A stretch of 64,000 nt of DNA from Goleter apudmare HA4340-LM2 (GTDB taxonomy: Bacteria > Cyanobacteriota > Cyanobacteriia > Cyanobacteriales > Nostocaceae). Of the stretch, positions 7,952-17,157 are shown piece after piece. How positions within the stretch are numbered: the first letter of the stretch is position 1; every line of letters begins with the position of its first letter. The notes below the pieces were generated by a model. The model had not been told where the DNA came from, ran no database searches, and worked only from the letters and a program-made list of their open reading frames with translations. Location: assembly GCA_019359495.1 (NCBI GenBank), contig JAHHHF010000085.1, positions 1 through 64,000 of the forward strand. The letters run 5' to 3'. Made by a program: the position numbers and the translations under genes.

Positions 7952-10606
7952 TCAACTAGTAATAGCACCCCGTACCAAAATCACAGTACTATCTACACCA
8001 GAGGCGATCGCTTCGGGAATATTACCTTGAATTGCCTGTTGTAATAATCCCTCACGGGAAGCACCCAAAACCACTACATCATAACCTTCGGTTTTCACTA
8101 GATTAATCACACCTTCGGCAACAGAATTAGCCTTAACGGGCAGCGCCACCACCGTACTAGATAACTTGCGACGGCGAATCAGGTGGCGGATGGCTTGTTC
8201 TAAAACCGTCATATCTGGCTCAAACTCAGATGGTTTAAATACCCTTGTGAGGCGAATTTGGGGGTCATTTCCCAAAGTCACCAAAGCTGGGAGCAATTTA
8301 ATTGCCAATCGAGCATTCGGCCCGCCAGCCATTGGTACTAGCCATCGGTTGAAGTGGAGAGATGGGAGAGGGAGAGGTGCAGAAGGGGTAAGGGGAGGAA
8401 AGAGGAGTGAGTGCTGGATATTGCCTAACTTCACTAACACAACTTCACAGGTGGCTTGGCGAATAATGGTATCGACAACATTGCCAAAAATTCGCCCAGG
8501 GGTAGAAGTGTTACCTTTCCAACCCATTAAAATTAGGTCTATGTGTCGTTCATTGATGGTTTCTAAAACGGCATCAGCGACATCATGGGCAACTCTAATT
8601 TGAGTATGGAGAGGAACTTGCCACTTTTTTGCTAAGACTTCGGCCTGTCGTAGCAAACGCCGACTTTTTGCCGTTCTGACTGGGGTTTCATCTGGGGCGC
8701 TGTTGCGAGATACTACAATCACCTGTACACATTCAATTTCATAATGGCGATCGCGGGCAATTGCTGTAGCCATTTGTAATAAAGTAGTGGCTGTTTCGGG
8801 ATTTGCTACCGTCACCAATAATCTACCTCTGCCGATGTTGGGCGATCGCGTTTGGTAAACTACATAAGAAGGTTCTGGACGTAGACCTGGGGTAGCATTT
8901 TCGCCATTCAGACGGTCTGCTTCGGCGCGAATAATATCTGCACGAGTAATAATTCCAATCAGTTTTCGTCCTTCAACTACTGGTAAGCGACTAATTTGAT
9001 AGCGATCGAGCAAATACAGTACATTACTGAGGTTATGAATGGGTGTGACTGTCAACGGACTTGCAGTCATAATTTCCCGCAAAGCCATGTCTTTGTCTAG
9101 GTTGCGTTCCCGCATTTTCAGTAAATCTGATTGCGTGACAATCCCCACTAGTTTGTGATCTTCGACTACTGGGAAGCCACGATGATGGGAACGAGAAAAT
9201 GCTTGCATGGCTTCATCAATAGTCATCTCTGCATCTAAACTTTCTACTCGCTGCTGCATGACATCTTTAGCAGTTAATTTCGTGAGGATTCCCTCTACAG
9301 AAACTTCTTGAGCTAAAGTGATGCCATTCAACGACAATAGTTTCTCATACAACGAACCAGGGACTACCTTCTCGGCTACTAAGTAAGATGTCACAGAGAC
9401 AATCATCAAAGGTAGCACCAGATTAAAATCTGTAGTCATCTCAAACACAATCACAATTGCCGTGATTGGGACTTTAGACACAGCGCTAAAAAATCCCCCC
9501 ATTCCCGCCAAAGCATAGGTAGCAGGGGAACTATCTGCCAAAATGTGACCCTCAGCAATACCGACCAAAGAACCTAGAGTAGAACCCAAAATTAAACTAG
9601 GAGCAAATAATCCTCCAGGTGCGCCGGAACCAAATGCGATCAAAGTGAGAATGAATTGCGCGACAAAAGCGATCGCTACTAAAGAAGGGTTAGCTTTACC
9701 AGTGATGATATACTCACGTAAGCCTGTATAATCACGGAAAGGAACAGGCAAGATCGCCACAAAAATACCAGAACATAAGCCAGCTAACGCTACCCGTAAT
9801 GGTAGACTGACGTGTAATCTGCGATAGATTTTGATACTGAAGACTAATCCCCAATTAAACAATGCACCCAGCAAACCCGCCAAGACACCCAAAATTAGGA
9901 AAAAGGGGATGTCTGGGATAGAGAACTGGCTAGCAGACTGCACTAATTTGAGATTTAGGTCTAGGCTACCACCACCCAATAACCGGGAGATCACCCCACC
10001 AATAAAGGACGCAATGATCGCAGTTCCCAAAGTCAGCCCTGATAAATCATGGAGTAATTCCTCCACAATAAACAACACACCAGCAATCGGGGCATTAAAC
10101 GCAGCTGCCAAACCCGCACCCGCACCAGCTGCAATCATTTGTCGGCGATGATCGGGGGAAGTCGGCACCCAGCGACTCAATCCGGCGGCTAAACCTGCGC
10201 CGACGTGGACTGTGGGGCCTTGGCGTCCCAGGGCAATACCAGCACCCAAGGTAATAATGGCGCTAATTAATTTTACAATTGCCACGCGCCAAGATAATTT
10301 CACTGGTACATTAGCCAGGGATGCTTTCACTTGCGGAATACCGCTACCCGCAGCTTCTGGGGCAAACCTCTGTACCAACCAACCTGCCAAAAACCCAAAG
10401 CTCGCACCCACCAAAGGCAGGATCAACCATGCGGGTAAAATTTGAGTACTTTGGACTCGCCAAGTCCCCAACCATCCCGATCCTACTTTCAGTAACACCG
10501 CCGAAAAAGCAGCAACCAGACCGATAACAGAAGCTTCTGCGATCGCTAGACCTCTTCTTGGCTGCCACAAACTGCGAAAGCGCTGAGTCAGAATCGGAAG
10601 CGACAT
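7952..10606 (-). CDS. ClC-family anion transporter with CBS and UspA domains
   Basis: An 884-residue fusion. Residues about 15-435 form a ClC chloride channel/antiporter core: anion-binding GSGIP (Ser88), GRQGPTVH (127-134), VEE with the internal proton glutamate (182-183), GGLFAP, and a Tyr in SLYEKLL matching the E. coli ion-coordinating tyrosine. Two CBS domains follow (about 450-570, nucleotide sensing), then two UspA-like domains (about 590-725 and 745-880; the first has the GNVVD-type ATP-binding segment). The gating glutamate of coupled exchangers (Glu148 in E. coli ClC) is Gln129 here, read from codon CAA. That suggests altered gating or loss of proton coupling. CBS-USP tails on ClC proteins are known in cyanobacteria. 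It is a single-gene unit. Confidence 0.93.
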   Translation of the reverse strand: MSLPILTQRFRSLWQPRRGLAIAEASVIGLVAAFSAVLLKVGSGWLGTWRVQSTQILPAWLILPLVGASFGFLAGWLVQRFAPEAAGSGIPQVKASLANVPVKLSWRVAIVKLISAIITLGAGIALGRQGPTVHVGAGLAAGLSRWVPTSPDHRRQMIAAGAGAGLAAAFNAPIAGVLFIVEELLHDLSGLTLGTAIIASFIGGVISRLLGGGSLDLNLKLVQSASQFSIPDIPFFLILGVLAGLLGALFNWGLVFSIKIYRRLHVSLPLRVALAGLCSGIFVAILPVPFRDYTGLREYIITGKANPSLVAIAFVAQFILTLIAFGSGAPGGLFAPSLILGSTLGSLVGIAEGHILADSSPATYALAGMGGFFSAVSKVPITAIVIVFEMTTDFNLVLPLMIVSVTSYLVAEKVVPGSLYEKLLSLNGITLAQEVSVEGILTKLTAKDVMQQRVESLDAEMTIDEAMQAFSRSHHRGFPVVEDHKLVGIVTQSDLLKMRERNLDKDMALREIMTASPLTVTPIHNLSNVLYLLDRYQISRLPVVEGRKLIGIITRADIIRAEADRLNGENATPGLRPEPSYVVYQTRSPNIGRGRLLVTVANPETATTLLQMATAIARDRHYEIECVQVIVVSRNSAPDETPVRTAKSRRLLRQAEVLAKKWQVPLHTQIRVAHDVADAVLETINERHIDLILMGWKGNTSTPGRIFGNVVDTIIRQATCEVVLVKLGNIQHSLLFPPLTPSAPLPLPSLHFNRWLVPMAGGPNARLAIKLLPALVTLGNDPQIRLTRVFKPSEFEPDMTVLEQAIRHLIRRRKLSSTVVALPVKANSVAEGVINLVKTEGYDVVVLGASREGLLQQAIQGNIPEAIASGVDSTVILVRGAITS

Positions 10607-10943
10607 AAAAATTTAAAATTCAAAATTCAAAAAAGCAAATCAAGCATTGGGTGAGATCACCCTGATCTTGTTCTTCTTTGCGGTTTTTACTGACAAATAC
10701 TGATACTTCATTTAATCACAAATTCCAAATCTCAAGCCACAAATATATTGATTTCGCTAATGTCTGGCATTGATTAGTGGTTCCACAGAAAAGTTGCATG
10801 TTTTATTAAGTTGACTCTTCTGGAGCGAGACGTTACGCGTAACTTACTTCCCCGGAGGGGTAAGACTTCGCTCAGGGTTAACGGTCTATAGTCCACAAAG
10901 TAAAGATGATTGTATAGCTGACATTTGCTCCATAAAGCTGCAC
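10607..10943. other. Intergenic region upstream of the ClC gene
   Basis: About 340 bases. It starts with AT-rich AAAATTCAAAATTC-type tandem motifs and contains a short hairpin-prone stretch around 10840-10865 (CTTCCCCGGAGGGG). It should hold the ClC promoter. No gene seen. Confidence 0.4.
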
Positions 10944-12257
10944 TTAATTATTTCTACTGGTAATGGATAGCCCTTCAACAATCAAAGAAGGAGTATAACA
11001 AGAACCATTCCAATCAGCATCACCACCCAGGGTGACTAACTGTTTGAGGGCTGAGTAAATATTGCCAGCAACCATCGTATCTTTAACACGCCCAATCACC
11101 TTGCCATTGTGTACACGATAGCCCAAATCAATGTTGATCGAAAAATCGCCAGAAATGCCGTTACCACCGCCCAGCATTTGATCCACAATCAGACCATGAT
11201 CCATTTGGTGAATCAAATCCTCTAGTGATGCCGAACTAGGTTTGACCAAGAAATTAAATACACCAGGTGTGGGATAACTACCCAAACTGGGGCGAAAACC
11301 ATTACCAGTACTGCTAATACCCAATTGACTGCCGGTAGTGCGATCGCAATAAAAATGCTCTAAAATCCCGTTTTGGATAAACACCAAACCAGTAGTAGGT
11401 GAGCCTTCATCATCAAAAGGGCAACTGTAAGGCCCAGCATCAGGATCTTGGTAAAGGGTGAGCCTAGGGTCAACCACTAGTTTACCCAGACGTTCCGCCC
11501 AAGGGGAAGCTTTCTCTAGGACACGTTTGCCATTTAAAGCCCCTTGTACAGTACCCCAAAGCATATCAGCTGCTTTTGATGTAAATAAAATCGGGACAGG
11601 GCCACTAGGGGGTAAGACGTTTTCTCTAGCCCAAAGTAACCGTTGTAATATCTGTTGAGCTAGTTTCTCAGGTTGCAATTCATCCCTTTGGGTTTGACCA
11701 TCAGAAACACTCAAAAAATCATCTCCCCGCACCCATTCAGCCGACATATAGCAGCTGAGAGTAGTATCGTTATAGTGGCAATCTAAACCCTGAGTATTGA
11801 CAAGTCTGGTGTTTTCGACATCACATTCCCAGTCACCACTACAGAGAACATCAGGATAAGCATCTTTAACGAGCGCGATCGCTTCTTTGCCCCAGTTGAC
11901 TAGCACCTCAATCGGCACACTTGACCCCAAGTCTGGGTAGGATGGCTGAAAGTTACTGACTAAATCCACCGCTTCTGGTTGATTTAGTTGACTCAAAGCC
12001 AAAGAGCGTTCGACCATTGCTGGCGGTTCCACAGCCCCGTAGGCTACCGTTAGTCCCGGACGCCCATTGCGCCACAACCGTAGTACAGTGCCTTCAGATT
12101 GGCTAGTTTCCAGTTGCTTGAGTCGATTGGCCTCAAAAAATACTGGTCGAGAGAGCGATCGTGACTGATACACCTCAGCTGCTTCTGCTCCAGATTTCAG
12201 GGCTAATTCCAACAGTTGTTCTGCTAGTGTATCTTCTGACAAATTTTCAGGAACCAT
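10944..12257 (-). CDS. TldD/PmbA-family protein (PmbA-like)
   Basis: A 437-residue member of the TldD/PmbA family. In other bacteria the TldD-PmbA (TldE) heterodimer is a protease that processes peptides such as microcin precursors and the CcdA antitoxin. In that pair TldD carries the zinc HExxxH motif and PmbA lacks it. This protein has no HExxxH and shows PmbA-type features: a conserved C-terminal half with DDEGSPTTG, GGGNGISGDFS and DTMVAGN. It is therefore the non-catalytic-type subunit, and a TldD partner should be elsewhere in the genome. Tab2 lies upstream on the same strand, 187 bases away. Confidence 0.88.
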   Translation of the reverse strand: MVPENLSEDTLAEQLLELALKSGAEAAEVYQSRSLSRPVFFEANRLKQLETSQSEGTVLRLWRNGRPGLTVAYGAVEPPAMVERSLALSQLNQPEAVDLVSNFQPSYPDLGSSVPIEVLVNWGKEAIALVKDAYPDVLCSGDWECDVENTRLVNTQGLDCHYNDTTLSCYMSAEWVRGDDFLSVSDGQTQRDELQPEKLAQQILQRLLWARENVLPPSGPVPILFTSKAADMLWGTVQGALNGKRVLEKASPWAERLGKLVVDPRLTLYQDPDAGPYSCPFDDEGSPTTGLVFIQNGILEHFYCDRTTGSQLGISSTGNGFRPSLGSYPTPGVFNFLVKPSSASLEDLIHQMDHGLIVDQMLGGGNGISGDFSINIDLGYRVHNGKVIGRVKDTMVAGNIYSALKQLVTLGGDADWNGSCYTPSLIVEGLSITSRNN

Positions 12258-12367
12258 GACCGTTGGTGAATTGTGGATTTTGGATCTTGAACCACAGATG
12301 GACGCAGATAATTATCCCAAATCATTGGCATGTATTCGCATGTATTCATGACGAGCTATTCAAATTA

Positions 12368-12408
12368 ATCAACAGACAAGAGTCATTTTCAGACCTTTGT
12401 CTGTTGAT
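12368..12408. repeat. Hairpin between Tab2 and PmbA-like genes
   Basis: ATCAACAGACAA (12368-12379) pairs perfectly with TTGTCTGTTGAT (12397-12408) around a 17-base loop. It lies downstream of the Tab2 stop on the minus strand and could stabilise or end that transcript. Confidence 0.45.
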
Positions 12409-12444
12409 CCCTCAGTTCTATTCCCAGACTAATTTACAAAGAAT

Positions 12445-13308
12445 TTATAGTAAATTGACCTCTTGCAACAACCAGAATCCAGCAAATGATTGTGCTTCAG
12501 GATTAGACTGTACACCAATAAAATGTACTCCATTCGCTTTTTGCTTGGCTGCTTCAAATCCTTCTGCTTCTGCTAAAGTTTGGGGATTTTTGATATTTGC
12601 CAAAATCCAACTTTCCGTTACACCAGTTTCTAACAGCAATCTGGCCCCAGCACTGGTATCAAATTTCAAATAAGCTAACTCTAAACCAGACATCCAACCT
12701 GCTATAGGCAAGGCCCTAGGAGAAAAAATCAAAACCCCCGGAATGCGGGTTTCTGATGAGATTTGAGCTAAATCTAGAGGAAAAGCCTCACCAAAGCCAA
12801 TCTCCCACTCTGGCATATCTGCAAAATCCCCAGATGCTAAAGTCACAAATGCCCACTGCTGTCCTTCTAAAGCATCTGGTAAACGTTGGGGTAGAGGTCT
12901 TTCCAAGCGGACAGAAGCATTAGTCCCCCCTTGATATCCTGGTTCTTGAGGATACACTTCTGCCATGCGTTGCTGTAGCCATTGATTCAGAACCAAGGTG
13001 CGACGACTAGGTTGAGCGGGAATACCCACATCTTGGCAAGCTTTAGTAATCATATTATTCATTTGGCGACGGAAAAAGCGGATTTTTATGGGTGCTTCTC
13101 CCGCTTTGGTAATTGCCTCTTGTAACGCTGTCCGTAACCAGCCGGAATTTACCTGTGTACTGGGACAATATTGAGCATAGCGAAATAGAGAATCTATTGG
13201 TGTGCTGATATCTAGAGGACTCTCGCAAACCAAGACTTCCCAAACTTTTTTCTGTTGTTCGTCCAAAAGCGGACGGGAGTAAAAATCGAGTTCCCAAATA
13301 CTGCCCAT
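12445..13308 (-). CDS. Tab2/Atab2-family RNA-binding protein
   Basis: A 287-residue protein of the Tab2/Atab2 (DUF1092) family found in cyanobacteria and plastid-bearing eukaryotes. In algae and plants it binds RNA and is needed for translation or accumulation of photosystem proteins (psaB in Chlamydomonas). The diagnostic N-terminus WELDFYSRP starts at Trp5; other conserved blocks are IPAQPSRRTLVLNQWL and the C-terminal GFWLLQE. Full length for the family. The ATG at 13308 is followed immediately by the conserved motif, which fixes the start. The cyanobacterial RNA target is inferred, not shown. Confidence 0.9.
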   Translation of the reverse strand: MGSIWELDFYSRPLLDEQQKKVWEVLVCESPLDISTPIDSLFRYAQYCPSTQVNSGWLRTALQEAITKAGEAPIKIRFFRRQMNNMITKACQDVGIPAQPSRRTLVLNQWLQQRMAEVYPQEPGYQGGTNASVRLERPLPQRLPDALEGQQWAFVTLASGDFADMPEWEIGFGEAFPLDLAQISSETRIPGVLIFSPRALPIAGWMSGLELAYLKFDTSAGARLLLETGVTESWILANIKNPQTLAEAEGFEAAKQKANGVHFIGVQSNPEAQSFAGFWLLQEVNLL

Positions 13309-13553
13309 GTTTTACGATGAAAATCTGGCGATTTCATATTTCTCTGATATTCTCATCATAAAAGGGTACGGGCAGTGTCAGACTAAATCCTCTGCCCTGA
13401 TTGAAAATTTGGCATTGAAGATTTGGCACTCCAGCAAGGTAACAAGCAATAGATATCTCCGAAAAATCCTGGTAAAGACGGGAAATTTGCCATCTTTGCC
13501 AGGTTTTAGACAGTGGGGAAATTTTGGCTTCCTGATGATTAATCCCAGCCAGT

Positions 13554-14462
13554 CTATAGTCCCTGCTGTTCTAACCAGGTGGCTAAATCTGTCACCGCAG
13601 AAAAATCCAGTAGCACCTCTGCCAAATCTTCCAACTGGGGAATAGATAATAGTTGCAGTCGTTCAGCGATCTGGGGAGTAATTGCACCAAAACGGCGGTT
13701 CAGCAAGCGGATAATCAACGCCAACTCGCCTTCCTTTTTACCTTCTTGTCTACCCTCTTGTCTACCTTCGCGGAGGATTTGTTGATAAGTGACAGATTCG
13801 CGCATAATATCTGTTGTGAGCAATTGGTTAATCAAAGGTTCATCAAATCGCAAACCAGCAAGGATAAAAGTACAGGCTGCGATGTTCTCTTGTTGTTGTA
13901 CGTCTTCAATTCTAGCGACTTGAGAGGCAACCTGTTCTAATAAGTTGTTGGGAGAACTACTAGATCCCAAAGTAGCTAAAGGCAACAGTGCGGGATGAGT
14001 TAGTAATGGTGCTGGATCTTGCTCCCACATGCGGATAACTCGATATCGATGGATGGTATTGGCACTAGAGTAAGTATCTACAAACACAGCATCCGAGTTA
14101 GTACGTTTGAGAAAAATCACCACTTGTTCAATATCTTTATCTGGGTATTCGGCTTGTAGTCTGACTGAGTATTGCAGCATCCGAAATGGTATGGGACGCC
14201 GATAGTCAGGTAAAGTTTGAAATTCTGCATGTAGGATTTGGTTGTCGATTTGCAGCAGAATCAAGGAATCAGCAGTAATCGGTTCGGCACTCAGTTCAGT
14301 TTTGAGGACTACAATATTATTGCTATATTTACTTAGGAGCCAGTTTACAAAGGGAGCAGGATAATTCTGGGCGAGATATTTGCAGGTGTTGTCGTATGCC
14401 AATGTCGGTGGAGTTTTAATGAAGTCAGGGATGTTGATTATTTTGCCATTTCTCGATCGCAC
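13554..14462 (-). CDS. Rpn-family putative nuclease with DUF4351 C-terminus
   Basis: A 302-residue protein of the PD-(D/E)xK Rpn/transposase-like family (recombination-promoting nuclease in E. coli), very abundant in filamentous cyanobacteria. The nuclease core shows LAYDNTCKYLA, Asp65 in ADSLILLQ, and Glu80 and Gln82 in HAEFQT. After a Gln/Glu/Gly-rich hinge (about 229-245) comes the DUF4351 C-terminal helical segment (about 246-300). The frame starts with GTG at 14462; no ATG lies nearby. A fragment of a related C-terminus survives at 34493-34650. It is a single gene with no clear partner. Confidence 0.82.
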   Translation of the reverse strand: MRSRNGKIINIPDFIKTPPTLAYDNTCKYLAQNYPAPFVNWLLSKYSNNIVVLKTELSAEPITADSLILLQIDNQILHAEFQTLPDYRRPIPFRMLQYSVRLQAEYPDKDIEQVVIFLKRTNSDAVFVDTYSSANTIHRYRVIRMWEQDPAPLLTHPALLPLATLGSSSSPNNLLEQVASQVARIEDVQQQENIAACTFILAGLRFDEPLINQLLTTDIMRESVTYQQILREGRQEGRQEGKKEGELALIIRLLNRRFGAITPQIAERLQLLSIPQLEDLAEVLLDFSAVTDLATWLEQQGL

Positions 14463-14673
14463 CGTGACATCACTGATGATTTCACACCCAAGAGCAAAAT
14501 TTCATAAAATAGCGATCGCCCACATACATATACTAGGCGTTGCTTCTAGAAACACCTCCCCTGCTCTTTGAGAGCATTGTGGTTGGTGAGTCAGGCGGTT
14601 TAGCGATCGCCAAACCGCAAAGATACTGAGAAACTATTGATCATGGACAATAACGGCTGATAGATGCCCAATT

Positions 14674-16695
14674 ATGATCTACTGCCTCAATCCCAATTGT
14701 GACCAGCCCCTCAACCCTGATGGTATAGATTTATGCCAAAGTTGCGGTGCAAAACTTATACCACTGCTACGCAATCGCTATCGGATTATTCAGCCATTAG
14801 GCGGCGGGGGATTCGGTAGAACTTTTTTAGCAGAGGATGAAGACAAACTCAAAGCGCGTTGTGTTGTTAAGCAGTTAGCGCCCCAAGTCCAAGGAACTGG
14901 TACTCTACATAAAGCGATCGCACTGTTTCACGAAGAAGCACAACGCCTGCAACAGTTAGGAGAACATCCCCAGATTCCCACTTTGTACGCCTACTTTGAA
15001 CAGGAACACTACTTGTATTTGGTGCAGCAGTTCATCCAAGGACAAAGTTTGCGACAGGAATTACAACAGCACGGAACTTTCAGTGAAGTCAAGATTTGGC
15101 AACTGTTGCAGGAAATATTACTTATTCTCAAATTTGTCCATGCAAATCAGGTAATTCACCGCGACATTAAGCCAGATAATATCATGCGTCGCTCTCCCCA
15201 AGACGCTATTTCTCCCTATCCAGCAGGACAGGGCGGAAATTTAGTACTGATTGATTTTGGAGTCGCCAAGCAAATCACCAACGCTTCAATTGAGCATACA
15301 GGTACGAGCATTGGTTCCCACGGTTATGCACCAATGGAACAAATGAAATATGGTTTTGCTTACCCAGCTAGTGACTTATTCAGTTTGGGTGTGACTTGCT
15401 TTTCTCTATTGACAGGAATTCAACCATCCCATCTGTACATGGAACAAGGTTATGGCTGGGTGACAAACTGGCAAGCAAATTTACCATTGCCAATATCGGC
15501 AAAATTAGTGCAGGTTTTAGATCAGCTGTTACAGAGAGAAGTCCAACATCGCTATCAATCAGCCGATGAAGTTTTGCAAGACTTGCAACCAACACCACAA
15601 TTACCTGCTGTTGTACCTCTAGTGACAGAAATTAGCCCCAAGCCATTAATTTCGCCCATAACTGTAATTCAGTCGCCAATCTCACTACCGAAAATCCAAC
15701 TACTTCATCAATTATTGATGGGGACGGTGCTCCTGTTTTTGGGGTTAGGAGGATACAAGTATTGGCAAAGTTTACCCCTTGACGGACACTCCGGCGAAGT
15801 TAATGCCCTAGCCTTTCTCCCCGCAACTCCACACTCTTCCTCTCAAAACCAAATTTCTGCGGGGCGAGGAAGAATCTTTGCTAGTGGTAGTGATGACAAT
15901 ACGATTAAAATCTGGGACTTGAATCAGCGCCAAAAAATCCGCACCCTCAAAGGGCATTCAGGCTGGGTTTATGATGTTGCTATTAGCCCCGATGGTCAAA
16001 CTGTGGTTAGTGGTAGTAATGACAAAACCATCAAAATCTGGGATCTGAACACGGGTGAAGAAGTCCGTACCCTGACAGGACACCGAGGCTTAATTAGTGC
16101 TGTAGCCATCAGCCCGGATAATCAAACATTAGTTAGTGTCAGTTATGACAAAACTATTAAAATTTGGCATCTGAACACAGGTAAAGTAATCCGCACCCTC
16201 AATAGTCATGCAGGAGAGATTTTAGCGGTTGCCATTAGTCCCGATGGTGAAAAAATTGTCAGTGGTAGTGCGGATAGAACTATTAAAATTTGGCATTTAA
16301 AAACAGGGAAGAAAATATTCACGCTTCCAGCTCATACACTTGATGTCAATGCCCTAGCTATTAGTCCCAATGGTCAGTTGTTGCTCAGTGGTAGTGATGA
16401 CAAAACTGTGAAATTATGGAACCTGAATACAGGCAAAGCAATTCGCACCTTTGAAGGACACTCAGCCGATGTGAATGCGATCGCTTTTAGTCCCAATGGC
16501 GAATATATCGCTAGCGGTAGTGATGACAGAACTGTGAAACTCTGGCGAATCCAAACAGGTGAAACCATCAACACCTTTACAGGACATTCAGCCGAGGTGT
16601 TTGCTGTCGCCTTCAGCCCTGATGGTAAAACTATAGTCAGTGGTAGTAAAGACCAAACTATTAAAATTTGGCAATTACCGAATTCAGGTAAATAA
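14674..16695 (+). CDS. Serine/threonine protein kinase with WD40 repeats
   Basis: A 673-residue signalling protein. The N-terminus is a small zinc ribbon (Cys4, Cys9, Cys21, Cys24). A eukaryotic-type kinase domain follows (about 36-305) with a Gly-rich loop GGGGFG (43-48), catalytic Lys66, HRDIKPDN (Asp164) and DFG (194-196), so it should be active. One transmembrane segment (about 343-362) leads to a C-terminal propeller of seven WD40 repeats (about 368-670) ending in typical IKIWxL motifs. The kinase is predicted cytoplasmic and the propeller across the membrane, unless the hydrophobic stretch stays in the cytosol. This architecture is typical of large cyanobacteria; its ligand is unknown. 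Transcribed alone. Confidence 0.93.
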   Translation: MIYCLNPNCDQPLNPDGIDLCQSCGAKLIPLLRNRYRIIQPLGGGGFGRTFLAEDEDKLKARCVVKQLAPQVQGTGTLHKAIALFHEEAQRLQQLGEHPQIPTLYAYFEQEHYLYLVQQFIQGQSLRQELQQHGTFSEVKIWQLLQEILLILKFVHANQVIHRDIKPDNIMRRSPQDAISPYPAGQGGNLVLIDFGVAKQITNASIEHTGTSIGSHGYAPMEQMKYGFAYPASDLFSLGVTCFSLLTGIQPSHLYMEQGYGWVTNWQANLPLPISAKLVQVLDQLLQREVQHRYQSADEVLQDLQPTPQLPAVVPLVTEISPKPLISPITVIQSPISLPKIQLLHQLLMGTVLLFLGLGGYKYWQSLPLDGHSGEVNALAFLPATPHSSSQNQISAGRGRIFASGSDDNTIKIWDLNQRQKIRTLKGHSGWVYDVAISPDGQTVVSGSNDKTIKIWDLNTGEEVRTLTGHRGLISAVAISPDNQTLVSVSYDKTIKIWHLNTGKVIRTLNSHAGEILAVAISPDGEKIVSGSADRTIKIWHLKTGKKIFTLPAHTLDVNALAISPNGQLLLSGSDDKTVKLWNLNTGKAIRTFEGHSADVNAIAFSPNGEYIASGSDDRTVKLWRIQTGETINTFTGHSAEVFAVAFSPDGKTIVSGSKDQTIKIWQLPNSGK

Positions 16696-16729
16696 TTAAA
16701 GGTTTGTATGGGTTGTATAGATCACCCTG

Positions 16730-16877
16730 TAGTGGCGTGTCTAATCTTAAATAGTGCATTAAAAGTAGGTTGGGTTGAACGTAGAGAAACCCAACAAAAT
16801 CCCGAAAATGTTGGGTTTCGCTTGCGCCTCAACCCAACCTACGCCTAATGCAACATTTTAGCCTAGACACGCCAGTA
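16730..16877. mobile_element. MITE-like element, family B
   Basis: A 148-base non-coding element. Ends TAGTGGCGTGTCTA (16730-16743) and TAGACACGCCAGTA (16864-16877) are inverted repeats with one mismatch. Inside, TAGGTTGGGTTGA and TCAACCCAACCTA form a second nested inverted repeat, a common cyanobacterial motif. The whole can fold into one long stem. No coding capacity. Confidence 0.7.
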
Positions 16878-17023
16878 GTTAGCGATACGGTAGCGATAGT
16901 AACCCGCATAATCTTCCTTGAGGTTTTGATGTTAGGGTGTGAACAAGGAGTTTGTTCTAGCTGCTGCAAACATCGAGCAATTTTCTTCGCTAAATGTGTA
17001 AACGATCACTACACCAACTAAAT

Positions 17024-17157
17024 TCAGCTAGCAGGTACGCTTGCATTAATTTCGTTCACAATCTCTTGAATAGTCGCAGATTCTAAAACTGAAAGTTCCC
17101 TGTCAGAACGCCACGCTACCTCTGGAGCCTGAAAGCTAACGATCAATTTGAGTGGCA
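17024..17157 (-). pseudogene. C-terminal gene remnant
   Basis: The minus-strand frame reads LPLKLIVSFQAPEVAWRSD, continues through RELSVLESATIQEIVNEINA and ends at a stop at 17024-17026. Codon use and composition look like a real protein end, but an in-frame stop lies just upstream and there is no start. It overlaps the last codons of the DUF6492 gene in another frame. It may be the surviving 3' end of a gene displaced by a rearrangement. The family is not recognised. Confidence 0.35.
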
